This document shows, in pieces, positions 1-24,532 of a stretch of DNA of 64,000 bases. Within the stretch, counting starts at the first letter, position 1. The number at the start of each line of letters is the position of its first letter. This stretch comes from Nectonema munidae (taxonomy: Eukaryota > Nematomorpha > Nectonematoida > Nectonematidae), in NCBI GenBank assembly GCA_030549495.1, contig JAUIRK010000014.1:124001-188000 (forward strand), given 5' to 3'. The notes under the pieces are model-generated. The model saw only the letters and a list, made by a program, of their open reading frames with translations. It searched no databases and had not been told where the DNA came from. Both the position numbers and the translations under genes were made by a program.

Positions 1-23
1 GCTGAAAAATCGCAAGAATCATT

Positions 24-197
24 AATCTTGAAAAGACGCCAGATGAAGCTCGACATCGTGACCAACAATTAGTACAAAATGAGAAAGGAAAAATTATAAC
101 GTCAGTTTTCGAGACTTGGACAAAAAGAAAAAGAACGAAGATATATTTATGTCGTGTTAAATTTTTTGCAAATAATCGATCTTTTAGTTCTGTGTGA
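24..197 (+). other. Unrecognised open frame without ATG
   Basis: A frame of about 58 codons (contains TPDEARHRDQQLVQNEKGK) ends at a TAG. It is charged and looks less random than its surroundings, but I recognise no family. It could be a 3' exon or a transposon scrap. It is not on the PSMD13 strand. The adjoining 200-780 region shows nothing else that I can support. Confidence 0.2.
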
Positions 198-781
198 GCA
201 AATAAGAGAAGTATAGCCGTAATATACGAATGCGTATGTGTTTGCTAGTAGTGTTGCACTACCAACGAAACAACTGGATATTAAATAGTGACGATGATTG
301 ATGAGAATATATTATTAAATTTTAAAATATGTTATGTGCATGCTAGAATCAAATCGCATACTAATGTAGTTGAGTGGTATTATGAAGAGAAAGTAGTTAC
401 AAAGCTCCTCGAACATGAAATTCATCCACTATTAGTAAAACTTATCATTGATATCCGACCAGATACTGTTTAACTATCGATCCTATACGGTATCCGGCCG
501 GTTAGTGAAGTTGGATCAATACAACATTGTATTAATATAGATCTCATTAAAGTTAGAAAGATTGTAGAATGATTTTTTAACTGCGCTGTATAAATATTTT
601 TATGTATATTTTTGAAGTTTAACGATTTAACTAAATCTCCCTTTGTTCTGGATTCATCGTGATAAATAAGTTTAAATAAAGTAAAAATTAATACGATAAA
701 TATCATGAAAGGATTGTTATATTTAGCTGCCTAACAATGAAACAATCGTATTTCTTTTTTTGATCAAAAATGAAATGTTAC

Positions 782-12729
<11,948 letters not shown>

Positions 12730-13194
12730 GGTGGTGGTATCACGTTGAATCAATGATGATGCTAAAAATGTATTAATTATAAAAGTGAAAAATATAAAAT
12801 CTTCTTTTGATGTGAACTAAGGTATATAATACAATATAGTTGGGCCAAAACATTCGCGCAAATTAGATTCTCAGAAGTTCCCACGAGTGTAGAAATCCAC
12901 AATTGACAAAATTCGTATTTGCAGGAAGCTGAATGATACAAATATGGTATAGCCTACACCTAAGTTTCAGCAAAGGATTATAGAATTTTTAGACAAGGTT
13001 TATTTAATATAATAAAAAGTAGATTTAAAAGTATTACTAAATTTTGTTTGGGAACATCATCCGATAGTTTTACCGTTTTAACCCTATTAGTGCTGGGCAA
13101 AATTTGTCCGCTCAAGTGCTGGGGGGCGTAAAGTGCCCCCCCCCCCCTATTTTTCTCAGAGATTAATAAGTTTTTATAAATATTTTTAATGTTA

Positions 13195-14340
13195 CATATA
13201 TATTTCAACTATGCTGAATTCAGTCGTGATGTCCATTTTTTTATCAAAATCAATCAAACCTGTCAAAAAATTGATTTATATTTGACAGCTCATCTCAAAA
13301 AGGAACTTTTTATCTAAATAAGTATATAAAGTTTTTTACATATGTATACCCATTTTCAAGTATGCTGAATTCAGTGGTGATATTCATTTTTTATGAAAAT
13401 CAATCAAACCTGTCAAAAAATTCATCTAAATGTGACAGCTCATCTCAAAAAAGAACTATTTATCTAAATAAGTATATAAAGTTTTTTACACATGTATACC
13501 CATTTCAAGTAAGCTGAATTCAGTGGTGATATTCATTTTTTATGAAAATCAATCAAACCTGTCAAAAAATTCATCTAAATGTGACAGCTCATCTCAAAAA
13601 GGAACTTTTTATCTAAATAAGTATATAAAGTTTTTTACACATGTATACCCATTTTCAAATATGCTGAATTCAGTGGTGATATTTATTTTTTATAAAAATC
13701 AATCAAACCTGTCAAAAAATTGATCTAAATGTGACAGCTCATCTCAAAAAAGAAACTTTTTATCTAAATAATTATATAAAGTTTTTTACACATGTATACC
13801 CATTTTCAAGTGAGCTGAATTCAGTGGTGATATTCATTTTTTATGAAAATAACCAAACCTGTCAAAAAATTGATCTAAATGTGACAGCTCATCTCAAAAA
13901 GGAACTTTTTATCTAAATAAGTATATAAAGTTTTTTACACATGTATACCCATTTTCAAATATGCTGAATTCAGTGGTGATATTCATTTTTTATGAAAATC
14001 ATTCAAACCTGTCAAAAAAGTGATTTACATATGACAACTTATTTCAAAAAAGAAACTTTTTATCTAAATAATTATATAATCTTTTTTACACACATATACC
14101 CATTTTCAAGTAGGCTGTGTTTACTGGTTATATTCCTTTTTTTTATAAAAAATTAGTCAAACCTGACAAAATAATTTAAATATGACAGCCCATGTCAAAA
14201 TTAAAATTTTGATTCTTTTAAAGTTCTTTATACATTTCAAGTATGCAGAATTTAATGGTGATGTTCATTTTTTATGAAATCAAAACCTGTCAAAAAATCG
14301 ATTAAACCTGTAAATCAATGTCAAATATATAAACATAAAA
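13195..14340. repeat. Tandem array A, about 150-bp units
   Basis: Roughly seven to eight units. The marker GCTGAATTCAGT recurs at 13213, 13364, 13513, 13663, 13814 and 13963, with degenerate units after that. Each unit also has AATCAATCAAACCTGTCAAA and GTGACAGCTCATCTCAAAAA. Small open frames here are by-products of the repeat. Confidence 0.9.
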
Positions 14341-15399
14341 ATAACTTCTACTTGCAGTATTTCTCTGGTAATTATTTTCTTAATTTATTTAATAAACCAA
14401 CTTTAGGTGTTTAATTCACTCAAAATATTTCTCTACAGTAACTTATGTAACTCGATAGGACCTCCATCTTTTCGGCTACAAATTCGTAATCGAGTCTCTA
14501 CGTCATATTATAATTTACAGTATGTAATTTTGGTATTCATTCTATGATGATCCTTTTTTGGTAGCTCTTTTTTTCATTAGAAATTTATATTCTTCAATGT
14601 GTGTTCGAAAATTTTTTTATAAGGACAAAATTACTTTTTTCCTCTCTCAAAGCATTCTAAAGAATCTTCCTGGTGATCTTAGACTTTTTTTTATCAGTAT
14701 CGTGTATTTTATTATCAAGCCTGAATATTTGTCAACCAATCTTATTTCAAAGGATTTTTTCTGATGAATCATTCGTGATGTTGATTGTTCAATTACAAAA
14801 AGTTGTCAACGTTCTTCATCTAAAAAATTATCTCTTTGACACAAAAGGAAAAAGATGGACAAATTCAATTTTAAAAATATCTTGATAGTGACTAAATTCT
14901 CACATATTGGCACCTGTGCCATTTTTGATAAATCTGACCTATTCTAAATTTTCAGAAACTCAGTTAACTCATCCTAGAAATTCAGTTAACTGTAATCCTA
15001 GATGATAGATTTAAATATTTTTCATTTGTAAAAGAGAAACTTTTTTTTCACAGTCAAAATCTTTTTTGAAGCATCTAATATTATATAATTAAACCACTTC
15101 CTAGTTCATTAGAACATTGTAGATCTTCCATTTAGTCAAGATACATATTTTTTTTAATTATTTGTTTTAATCACATGTTCTCTTTTCAATTAGTTTTCAA
15201 CTTGGTTCCTTCTCTCATACAAATTTTAAAAAGATTTTATAATACGTTTTATTTTTTTTTAATAAATATTTCATACCTAAGATGATTGTAGAAAGTATTA
15301 TAAGCCAAAATATACAAAAAAAAGTATATTTTTACTATATACCTAATATGCAGCCATTTTTTGAATTTTTTTTTACAGAACTGTTTTTCAGGCATACGT

Positions 15400-16990
15400 T
15401 ACTAATTCAATTGCCACTTCGAGATATTTTTTAACCGTATTATCCAAAATCCAGTACAGAAATAAAATAAGCATAGTCGATTTGGTATAAAACAGATATT
15501 TTATTTTTTTGAAAATATTTTTGAAAACAGTATCTAAAAGTAAACCGCAAATCTTATTCAAGCTTTCAGATATTTTAAAACCATAAATGCCAAACCTGAG
15601 TCCTAAAATGAAACCAGCATCTTCCATTTGGCATAAAAACACATATTTTATTTAAATTTCAAAAATATTTCTGCAGACATTAGACGTAAATCGAAAATTT
15701 ATTGACACTTTCAGACATTTAAAACCTCTAAATGCAAAAAATGATTTCAGAAATAAAAATTATCATGGTCGAATTGGTATAAAAACATATATTTCATGTA
15801 AAATTAGAGAGAATATTTTGGGATATAGTTTTCAAACATAAACCGCAAATTTGATTGACACTAGCAGTAAAACCTCTAAATGCGAAAACTGTGTTCAGAA
15901 ATGAAATCATCATGATATATTTGCTATAAAAACAAATTTTAGAACTAAACGCAAATTTAATTGATACTTATATGTATTTTCAAATTCAAACTGCAAAAAT
16001 TGAGTCCATAAATGAAACTAGCATGGTTGATTTGGTATAAAAACATATATTTAATTGTAAAATTTGAATGAATGTTTTTGGAAACAATTTTTAGAAGTAA
16101 ACCGCAAATTTGATTAACACTTATAGGTATTTTCACATCCTAAACGTAAAAAATGAGTCCAGAAATGAAACAAGCATGATTGATTTGGTATTAAAACATA
16201 TATTTCAAGAAAATATTTTTGGAGACAATTTTCAGAAGTAAACCGCAAATTTGATTAATACTTATAGGTAATTCCAAATTCTAAATGTAAAAAATGAGTT
16301 CAAAAATAAAAACAGCATGATCGATTTGGTATATAAACAAATATTTCATGTAAAATTTATAGAATATTTTTGGAGATAGTTTTTAGAAGTAAACCGCAAA
16401 TTTTGACTGATATTTTAAAACCTCTAAATGTGAAAAATAAGTTCAGAAATGAAAACAGCATGGTTGATTTGGTATAAAACATATATTTCATTGTAAAATT
16501 TGAATGAATGTATTTGGAGACAATTTTTAGAAGTAAACCGCAAATTTAATTAACACTTATAGGTATTTTCAGATCCTAAACGTAAAAAAATGAGTCCAGA
16601 AATGAAACCAGCATGTCCAATTTAGTATAACACATATGTTTTTATGTAAAATGTGAAGGAATGTTTTTGGAGACAATTTTCAGAAGTAAACCGCAAATTT
16701 GATTAACACTTATAGGTATTTTCATATCCTAAATGTTAAAAATGAGTCCAGAAATGAAAACAACATGATCGATTTGGTATAAAACATATATTTTATGTAA
16801 AATGTGAAGGAATGTTTTTGGAGACAATTTCATTTTCAGAAGTAAACCGCAAATTTGATTAACACATATAGGTATTTTCATATCCTAAATGTAAAAAATG
16901 AGTTCAGAAATGAAAACAGCATGACCGATTTAGTATAAAAACATATATTTTATGTAAAATTTGAAAGTATATTTTATTAGATATATTTTT
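15400..16990. repeat. Tandem array B, about 145-155-bp units
   Basis: About ten units marked by AAGTAAACCGCAAATTTGAT, recurring near 15542, 15840, 16101, 16241, 16391, 16534, 16689 and 16844, each followed by a block like AAATGAGTCCAGAAATGAAA. The left units are more diverged. Related units occur at 32600-33000 and, inverted, at 45020-45590. Confidence 0.9.
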
Positions 16991-17369
16991 GATCAATCAA
17001 AATTTTGAATGACATTTTCTAAAAAGTAGCCATGATTATTGAAAAAATTAAATATATAAAGTGTTATGCGTTCTAAACTGTATATAATTATAAATTTTCA
17101 GGGTATTATATAATATAGATCCTAAGTTATAAGGTTAATACAGATAATGTCAAAATTTTGCTGAAAAATAAAATTTTTTTATTTTGATTGACAGTTTTGG
17201 ACATGAAGGGGTCATTCAACTACCATGAAAATGGTTTCAAAAGATGCAGCTAGCGATTTTAGGAAAAGTCACAAAATTTGAAGGGATATGATTCAGCCAA
17301 TTTTCTACAATTAATTTTTTAGCCAAGGGGGGCGTTTTACGCCCCCCCCCCCAGCACTAATAGGGTTAA

Positions 17370-18900
17370 GAGCCATATCTCTTTTTGAGCGAAGCATTAT
17401 CTTGCAACAAATTTCCATTTGAGTATGCAAGATACTATTTCCAACATTTTTTTTCAAAACTTGAAATAATACGCTTGATAAATATTTTCATTTTAAACTA
17501 TTTTTAGAAGAAGAAAAAATTTAATTATCTATTTTTCATATTACATATTTTTAAATTCTATGATAATGAGTTATATCAAAATGATATTTGTGATCACAAT
17601 TATTTTTTCAACATGGTGATGCCTTAAAAAATAGCTTTAAAAACTCGTTTGAAATTAATATCCAACGGATTCTTTGAATAATAAAAGTAGTAGAAGTAAA
17701 ACCCTCATTTTTAGAATTTCAGAATTTTGGTTAATGAAATAGAACCTTTCACCAATTCTATATAATTACTAGTGGTAACGGTAACGGCTTAATCAGTTTT
17801 TTTTGTTTGATCTGTAGCGGCAGAGGACAATTTTTTATTGTTCACTCATTTTGTTAGCCGATCCAATGGACAATACATTTTAACTTCATAACATTGTATG
17901 TCAATCTTTTAGGTCACGTTTAGTTGCGGTGGACATGTTTACTCTCCTGGAAGAAACAAATTAGTAGAAACCAGGAGAGAAAAATTTATGATTTTACATT
18001 TCAAATCAATATCTAATTAAACATATTGAAGTTTTTTATTTTTTAATAAATGTTATAATTTAATAGAGATTTTATGTTTAAAAACTATTAAAAATCTATG
18101 TTTAAAATTTTTTTTAGTATCGGTATCAGTTAAGCATCGCTATGCGTATTTTAAAATGTATTTGGTATCGGAATCAGTATTGGTAAAAAAATGAAGTCGG
18201 TACATCACAAATAATTACGCAAGGATTCGCCTTTGTATAGAAGTAGATGTTCAATTAGAATATATGATAAGTTACTTTTCATAACTTAAAATAAATACAA
18301 CACTTTTAATTGTCTACTTTTATCGTTCCTCGACAAATATTAATCAGGGCTGCAGAGTGCGAGTAGATGACGAAGTTGTCGGAAACAGATGCAAGTGGAA
18401 AAAGGACAGTAATGACCATCTCTGAAATAAAAATACTGCAAAATTTTCATCTAAATTCAAGGCATATTCTTATTTAACACTTAAATTGATTTTTCATTTC
18501 AATAAAGAAGAAAAGATATAAACTGTAGTTGCATCAAACTAGCGATTTAAACCAGAAAACGTCCATTGTAAAAAGATAAAACACATACCTTAAAAATTAC
18601 CTTCATTTTACCAGCCAATTAAATGCAATTAAAATTAAAAAAAAACACTAAAAAAGAAAGTTGGATTAAACTACACTTTTTGATCTAGCGTTAATAAACG
18701 CAGAGTACAAACATTTAATTTTAAATAAACATAAAGTACATTAATTTTGAATGAACCACATGGTACAGCAGAATTTATTAACATTATTAAGAATACTTAC
18801 GAAAATATAAGAAAGGTGATAAGATACAGTCACTTTTAAGAAAACAGTATACATTAGAGTGGTCCAATTTTTTTTTTAAAATCTTCAGATTAGAACCCAG
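17370..18900. other. Stretch with no supported gene
   Basis: AT-rich DNA with no coding frame that I recognise. A degenerate repeat with GGTAACGGTAACGG and TATCGGTATCAG motifs lies at 17770-18210 and is probably an old MITE. Confidence 0.4.
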
Positions 18901-19099
18901 AATTCGAGTCCATATCTGTTCCAATTATTTAATTTCAAATTCAAAAAAAATATTTTTAAAGGTTGCACATGACACTTGAAAAAAGCCTAATGCAATAACA
19001 AACGAGCTAAAAAGAAAAAATATGTTGTAATAATTTGTGTTTTTATTTATGAAAAAATTAACTGAAACACACATAAATATGTTATTTAGAAAGTCCAGC

Positions 19100-20990
19100 A
19101 AACAATGTAACCTTATTGGCATCAGAAAACAGATGCCTATGCTCTTTGACAACTTGCAGTAAGTACTGGAGCTGTTCTTCGTTAGGTTACGGTTGAAGTC
19201 TTGAATCAGCTTGGTTGCCCTTTCAGCAACATCATTGACACCTTTTCTGGAATGCACAATTTTAGCAGCCTTCTGAAAGTCTGCATTATCAGCCCACTCT
19301 ACATGAGGAATTCCTAGGAATATTTGTGGCAGCTCCAGAGTTTCAAAGAAATGCACCGTGTTCTTGGTGACAAAATCGTTGATCTGCTTTCTCTCATAAT
19401 CGGCTTGATTGAGGGCGTTACGTCTTGGTGGAACCTCTGAACCCTTGTTTTCTATAATTTTGAGCGATCAGCTTTTTCTGCTCTTCTGTCACACTCAAGT
19501 CAAAGAATGCCAAGCCAACCATTTCTTCACTTAAGTACCAAAGATGTCGGCCAAAAGATTTTAAAGCTGCTTTCTTGACAACTAAATTGATATACGTTGA
19601 CAGCTTTTTGAGGAATGTCAAATCATTTTGAGGAGCTTTGGCTCGTGATGGCGCTTCAAACCAGACTTTTGTGTAGAGACTTGCAACAAAAAGTAGAAAT
19701 TGCAGCATTCCGCGCTTTCAAGGTAAACTGCTTTCTAAACATCCACATTTTATAGTAGTAAATTACCTTTATCATCCATCTCGCTCTATGAAAAGCGCCC
19801 TGAGCTTGGAAATGAACTCCCCGAGGTGGATTCTTTCCAAGAAAAATGACCGTAAGCTCCAAAAATTCTCTGTAGTCATTCCGTGGTTGCTGTTGACTAA
19901 GTTGTTCTCTTACAAACTGAATTGTATCTTGCTTAAATTCAGCAATCTCACTTCTCCCTGAAGCTGTTGAATAAGAACGGGTATGAATCAGGACCATTTT
20001 TTGAAACGTTTGAATAGGGCAATATCCGGCCCAGATGATGTTTGGGTTATTTGTAGTGCAGTGAAGAATTTTTCTAAGATTATTTCAAAGATGTGATGTC
20101 GCCAGGCAAAGTGAAAAACATTTCTTCCTAGTACATTTTCAATCAGAATACAGGCTCCATTGATACGCCCAGTGTTGCTGGCTGTTGTGTCAAAACATAT
20201 GCCGGTCACTTGGTTGGATACTTTCCATTCATCAATGCATGCGAACACATCATTTGCTTGAGTTTGTCCTGTTCCATTGTGTAATTTTGGAACGCCAAGA
20301 AGAATATCTGTATCTGCACCGGTAATAATTATTGGTAACCTGTCGACCTTCTCACATCCAGTAATATCTGGCAGCAACTTTCCATACCAATGAACTGTCA
20401 ATGGTCCATCTGCATTGTAACGTTCTTTTATGGCATTTGCCATTTTTTTCTTCTATTTGTTAGTCTTGCCCGACGAATTGAACTACGACTCAATGTCATA
20501 TCTTCAATACTCTGACCAAGAGAATGTGCTACATTTGCGAGTAAGGAGACAGCTAGACGGTCAGTGACTTTTAAGGTGTCTAAAGCAGTTGTCACGTTGC
20601 TGGACATTAGAGATGTCTTTGATTTAGAAATGTCAGACCTTTTTTTGGGAGGTTTTATTGGCTTGGTAGGGTTATCTTATCAGAGCAAGAAATCACAGCA
20701 CTAATGCGGCTTTCCCCAGAGTGCCGTTGCTTTTCTTTTGCCATCTCTCTACGGCTTTCAAAGGACTCTTTTCTCTTGATCATTCCTTCTTCTTTCTTCG
20801 TCCATTCTTTATCTACACATGTCATGTATCGCGATCTTGTCTTTGGAGGTTAAGAAATTGACGATCTTCTGGTAACTTGATTAATTTGTTAGCACTTTGA
20901 TGAGCAATGTCAAATAATGGGTTTAATTTTTCAATAAATTGCTGTTCATTTGCTTGTTGTGTCTTAGATTTGCGCTTAACCCATTTAAGG
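19100..20990 (-). mobile_element. hAT-like transposase relic of the DTTASNTG/CRHH type
   Basis: Minus-strand frames run in order: a basic N-terminus (to about 20680), a block with VTDRLAVSLLANVAHSLGQS and TLSRSSIRRARL (about 20560-20450), a long frame 20443-19988 and further frames to about 19130. The long frame has ICFDTTASNTGRINGAC followed by HFAWRHHIFE, spaced like the second catalytic Asp and CxxH motif of hAT transposases. The tail has KGVNDVAERATKLIQDFNRN. Several frameshifts break it, and in the CRHH position Cys has become Trp. I did not find its ends. The superfamily is inference from the Asp/CxxH pattern. Confidence 0.6.
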
Positions 20991-21085
20991 GTAAGCAAAG
21001 CAGACGACTTTAGTAATTCCTATTAAATTCCATTTAAAGTAGAAATTCGTCTGCGTTCCCTTTGGGAACATTGGTCGTAAATGGG
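20980..21085. mobile_element. piggyBac-like MITE, third short element
   Basis: A 106-bp element with perfect TTAA on both sides (20976-20979, 21086-21089). Tips are CCCATTTA and TAAATGGG, with an inner AGCAGACGAC / GTCGTCTGCG-like inverted pair. It shares the CAGACGA motif with the MITEs at 1766 and 2315 but not their overall sequence. Confidence 0.75.
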
Positions 21086-21679
21086 TTAATTGCTTTCTTC
21101 AACCGGTTTTTCTATATCATAGCTTAAAGCGGTTGGTATTCATCTAAACATATGCCACCGAAACCGGAGAAGCTGGATCCAGCCTTTTATTTCCGTATTT
21201 TCACAACGGTAGTGACTTGAATAAACTGCTTTTTCACACCAATGACATACAATGTGTGATTATTACTATTCGGAGTAATTTTAGTTAAATTCCCCCCATT
21301 TTTTGGGTGGTTGACCAAAAACTTTTTTTTGCATTTTCCTGAAAAATGAACAACTGTTGCACAGAAAAACACAATTTTACACAAGAACTGAAGTAGTTCA
21401 ATAAAGGATGTTTGACAGTGTGTAAACACAAACATAAGAAAAAAGTAGATGATCAAATATTTTAAACATTAAAAAAAGGCTTTTAAAAATTTCCACCTTA
21501 ATAGAACTAGGTGAATTAAATTTGAATATAAACGATCTGAAGTAAGAGATATTTAATTTGATCCAAAATTTCAATAAAGACAGGATTTATAATATTACAA
21601 GTTTTGCTCGCCCACCCTATGGTAATGAATAGGTAAGAATGTTTTCGTTAGCGCCAATTAATTATAGTTATTTTTTTAT

Positions 21680-22380
21680 AGAAACATGGCCGAAAAGTCC
21701 ATTATGCATCTCCAGTTTATAGAATAGGAGATTTCTTTTATAAAGACAAACAGAAGAAGGAAAAAATATATTGGAAATGTGACAAATATCACAAGTTATA
21801 GTTTAAAGCGTCGATTACTGCGGAATGTGATGAAATTGTGAAAGAAAACAAGGAACATAATCATGTGTGTGATGCAGCTGAAAGTGAAGATCCGAAAATA
21901 ATGGAAAACATACAAAAAAGAGCTAAATCAACTAAAAAAGCACTTCAAGCCATAACATCGAATGCACTTGTAGGATGCAGTGAAGCAACAGCAGTTAAAC
22001 TTGAAAAACCGAGACTATTAAAAGGACAATAAGAAGTATACGGTTTGAAAAGAATTCTATGCACCACCTCCACAAGCCTATAGTAAATTAACTTCTACCG
22101 ACTAATGTACAAAATCATGCAGAGGTAAAAACTTTTTATTATAATTGGTATAGGAACGGTACATTTAAAAAAATTCCACTGTTGACAATGAACCTGCTAA
22201 GATAAGGCATGTAGAAAAGAAATTCCAAGTGCAAGTTTAAAAAAAGGATGTTTCTTTCATTTCTGCGAATGTATCCTTCGTGTTATACAAGCAATGGACT
22301 GAAACAAGTAAGAAATGGATGCTCTTTTTGTAATGATCAAAATGTTTTGCAAAATAAAATCTATTCAGGAAATTTTTAAT
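21680..22380 (+). pseudogene. FLYWCH-type (MULE-like) transposase remnant
   Basis: Frames read HGRKVHYASPVYRIGDFFY, then YWKCDKYHK and ENKEHNHVCDAAE, matching the FLYWCH zinc finger (F/Y...W.C....C...H.H) found at the start of many Mutator-like transposases. The intact frame 21838-22032 continues with a helical linker. Later text (YYNWYRNGTFKKIP) resembles the start of the transposase core. Multiple frame breaks follow and there is no catalytic core. Confidence 0.55.
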
Positions 22381-22799
22381 TATCAGCTTAAAAATCAAAT
22401 ATAATCTTTATGATTTTTATATATTAAAATTACAGTGGGTGGAAACTACATTTTAATAGCTTAAAATGCTTCGATTGCAAAAAAAAGATTGCTTAAGGAA
22501 AAAACATTTTATTTTTGAAATTTGTACATTAAAAACATATAATAAACGTGCTTTATATTTATGCATCAAATTTTTGTTTATCTGCTATCAGTTTGTTTTT
22601 TCTTTGACTCTATCATATGATTTTGTTACCTTTACAAGCTATAAGGTTGTGATGCGATTACAATTACAAAAATGTAATTCGACTTGATCAAATCTCTGAA
22701 GTTATATACAGTTATGGTGGGATTCCGAGATGAGAGTACACATGCAACGTGGGCTAATAAAATAATAGGGATGTGTTCTTTGAACAAAAATTCTTTTAT

Positions 22800-22875
22800 A
22801 AGAAATTTTGGAAATTATAAAAAAAGTTTGCCCCCCCCCCCCCCCCCCCCCCCATTTTGAGAATGCGCGCTTCTG
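22800..22875. mobile_element. Solo end of the 7750-10792 hAT family
   Basis: A long poly-C tract followed by ATTTTGAGAATGCGCGCTTC resembles the right tip of the 3 kb hAT (ATTTTGAGGATGTGCGCCCC). Only one end is recognised. Confidence 0.5.
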
Positions 22876-23054
22876 AAACAAATAGTTTTAAAGTAAGGAT
22901 AATAGAAAAACTCTGTTTTTTCGAAATGATAGAATATGATCGTGTTATGAAAAAATATTTAGCAAGATTCGCTAATTCGATAGAATCTAAATTTTGCATT
23001 TAGATATAGCAACTCCTCCTTCGTATTTTCCTCTGTATTAAATAATTCGGTACT

Positions 23055-23128
23055 TCCCCCCCCCCCCCCACTCTAAAAAAAATTTAAAAAAGCAGACGAT
23101 ATTTTCTAAAATTGAAAGATAATATATA
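23055..23128. mobile_element. End of an older Merlin-family element
   Basis: CCCCCACTCTAAAAAAAATT and GACGATATTTTCTAAAATTG match, in inverse, the tip at 33790-33871 that precedes a Merlin transposase start. This copy is interrupted at 23128 by the next element. Confidence 0.55.
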
Positions 23129-23136
23129 TTATATAT

Positions 23137-24524
23137 GGTAATCTTTTACTTTACGGTTCCGTCAATCAAAAAATTTCTCTGACAAATTATTAGCTGTTGT
23201 AATGTCAATCAAACTATATAATTTCTAAGTATTTTTAATATATAGGCAATGCTATAAAGCATAAAAATTACAACATACATCTAAATGAATAAATAATATA
23301 TTTATTTTACATTACTTAGTAAGCAAACATTTGATACAAAAATTGATTAAAACTTTTTTTTATGGAATTCAAACTATAATAGAAATTCATTGAATATATT
23401 TTACTAAAAATTCTAAATCTAACTTATATAAAACTATGTCAGTAAATTTAAAAAAAATAGAAAATTTACAACACAAAAAATTCAAAAATTATAATTTTGT
23501 ATGGGTTTGAATAACAAAATCATTCTTTTGTAATTATTACTTGATACCACACATATGCATCCAAACAAATAAAAAACAACACACGGAAAATATAACCAAA
23601 TTCACCCACATATGCTACACTCGCTCAAATCGATCAGTGACATGTATAATTTGACGAGTTGTTTTGACACGAGCGTAAGAAGTATATTTTCTTTCATCAT
23701 TTGTTCTATCAATTCATTTTCATCTGAAATGAATGAACTTATGGATACTACTCTGAGTGAGAATACAATTTTATCTGAAAATTGGAATTTTTTTCTCTGT
23801 TACAAGTTTTAAATTCAAATGATAAATTAGAAATTTTGGTTTGCTTCGCACAAAGTTATTTTAAATATTTTTCAATGCAATGATTGCCAACAAAATTGTA
23901 AATTAATAAAGAGAAATGATGTATCTGATGGATATTGTTGGAAATGTTATGTTTGTGGTAAAAAAAGACGGTGATCAGGATCTTTTTTTATCATTGGGTA
24001 GTTTATTGGATGCGGGCCAAAGGAAAATTTAAAAGACAGTTTGGCATCTCCAACGAATTATTCAAATCATATTTAAAAGAGTTCGTTTGGAGAAGCCATT
24101 TAGCAAAATTATTTTCTGTTTTTAAATTCTTTAAAGATTTATTGCAACTTCAAAGTATTGAACAGAGATAAAGTACGTATTTTTTATTTATAAATTAAAT
24201 ATTTTTTTTAATTTACTCTCATACTTTAATGTAAATTAAATCTAGAATCTCTAGTAAAATATTTAAACAGTTAAATTTGAAATCTATAAAAAAAAATTCT
24301 AATTTTTTTTATTTACTGACACGATACTAATGTAAATTAAATCTAGGATCTTTAGTAAAATATAGTTAATGAATTCTAATTAAATTTGAAATCTATAAAA
24401 ATATTTTTCTTAATCTTTATATTATGATAGAGTTTACTAATGTATAGTTTAATTGACATCACAACAGCCAATAATTTGTCAAAGAAATTTTTTGATTGAC
24501 AGAACCGTAAAGTAAAAGATTACC
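23137..24524 (+). mobile_element. Internally deleted Merlin element with 8-bp duplication
   Basis: The ends form about 95 bp of inverted repeat starting GGTAATCTTTTACTTTACGG. Both flanks carry TTATATAT (23129-23136, 24525-24532), the 8-bp duplication expected of Merlin. Near 23880-23970 a zinc-ribbon remnant is seen (CKLIKRNDVSDGYCWKC, YVCGKK). The frame 23971-24171 retains FKRQFGISNELFKSYLKEFV, the C-terminal end of an IS1016/ISXO2-like transposase. The middle with most catalytic residues is missing, so it is non-autonomous. Confidence 0.75.
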
Positions 24525-24532
24525 TTATATAT

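Larger units (their letters stand above)
13082..17365. mobile_element. 4.3 kb TTAA-flanked, piggyBac-ended element carrying tandem arrays
   Basis: Ends CCCTATTAGTGCTGGG and CCCAGCACTAATAGGG are perfect inverted repeats, each bordered by TTAA (13078-13081, 17366-17369). G/C homopolymers follow just inside both tips (near 13140 and 17341). The interior has two different tandem arrays and no recognisable transposase, so it would be mobilised in trans. The insertion lies upstream of PSMD13 exon 1 (12729). Confidence 0.8.

Noticed and set aside
288-473. 61-codon plus-strand frame near the left edge
   Set aside because: No recognised domain and AT-rich codons; it could be chance. The remaining PSMD13 exons were also looked for here and not found.
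13523-13916. Repeated small frames containing VVIFIFYENQSNLSKN
   Set aside because: They recur with the 150-bp period of tandem array A and reflect the repeat unit.
13195-14340. CRISPR-like array
   Set aside because: Whole units of about 150 bp repeat end to end with no unique spacers, in a eukaryotic setting; it is tandem repeat DNA.
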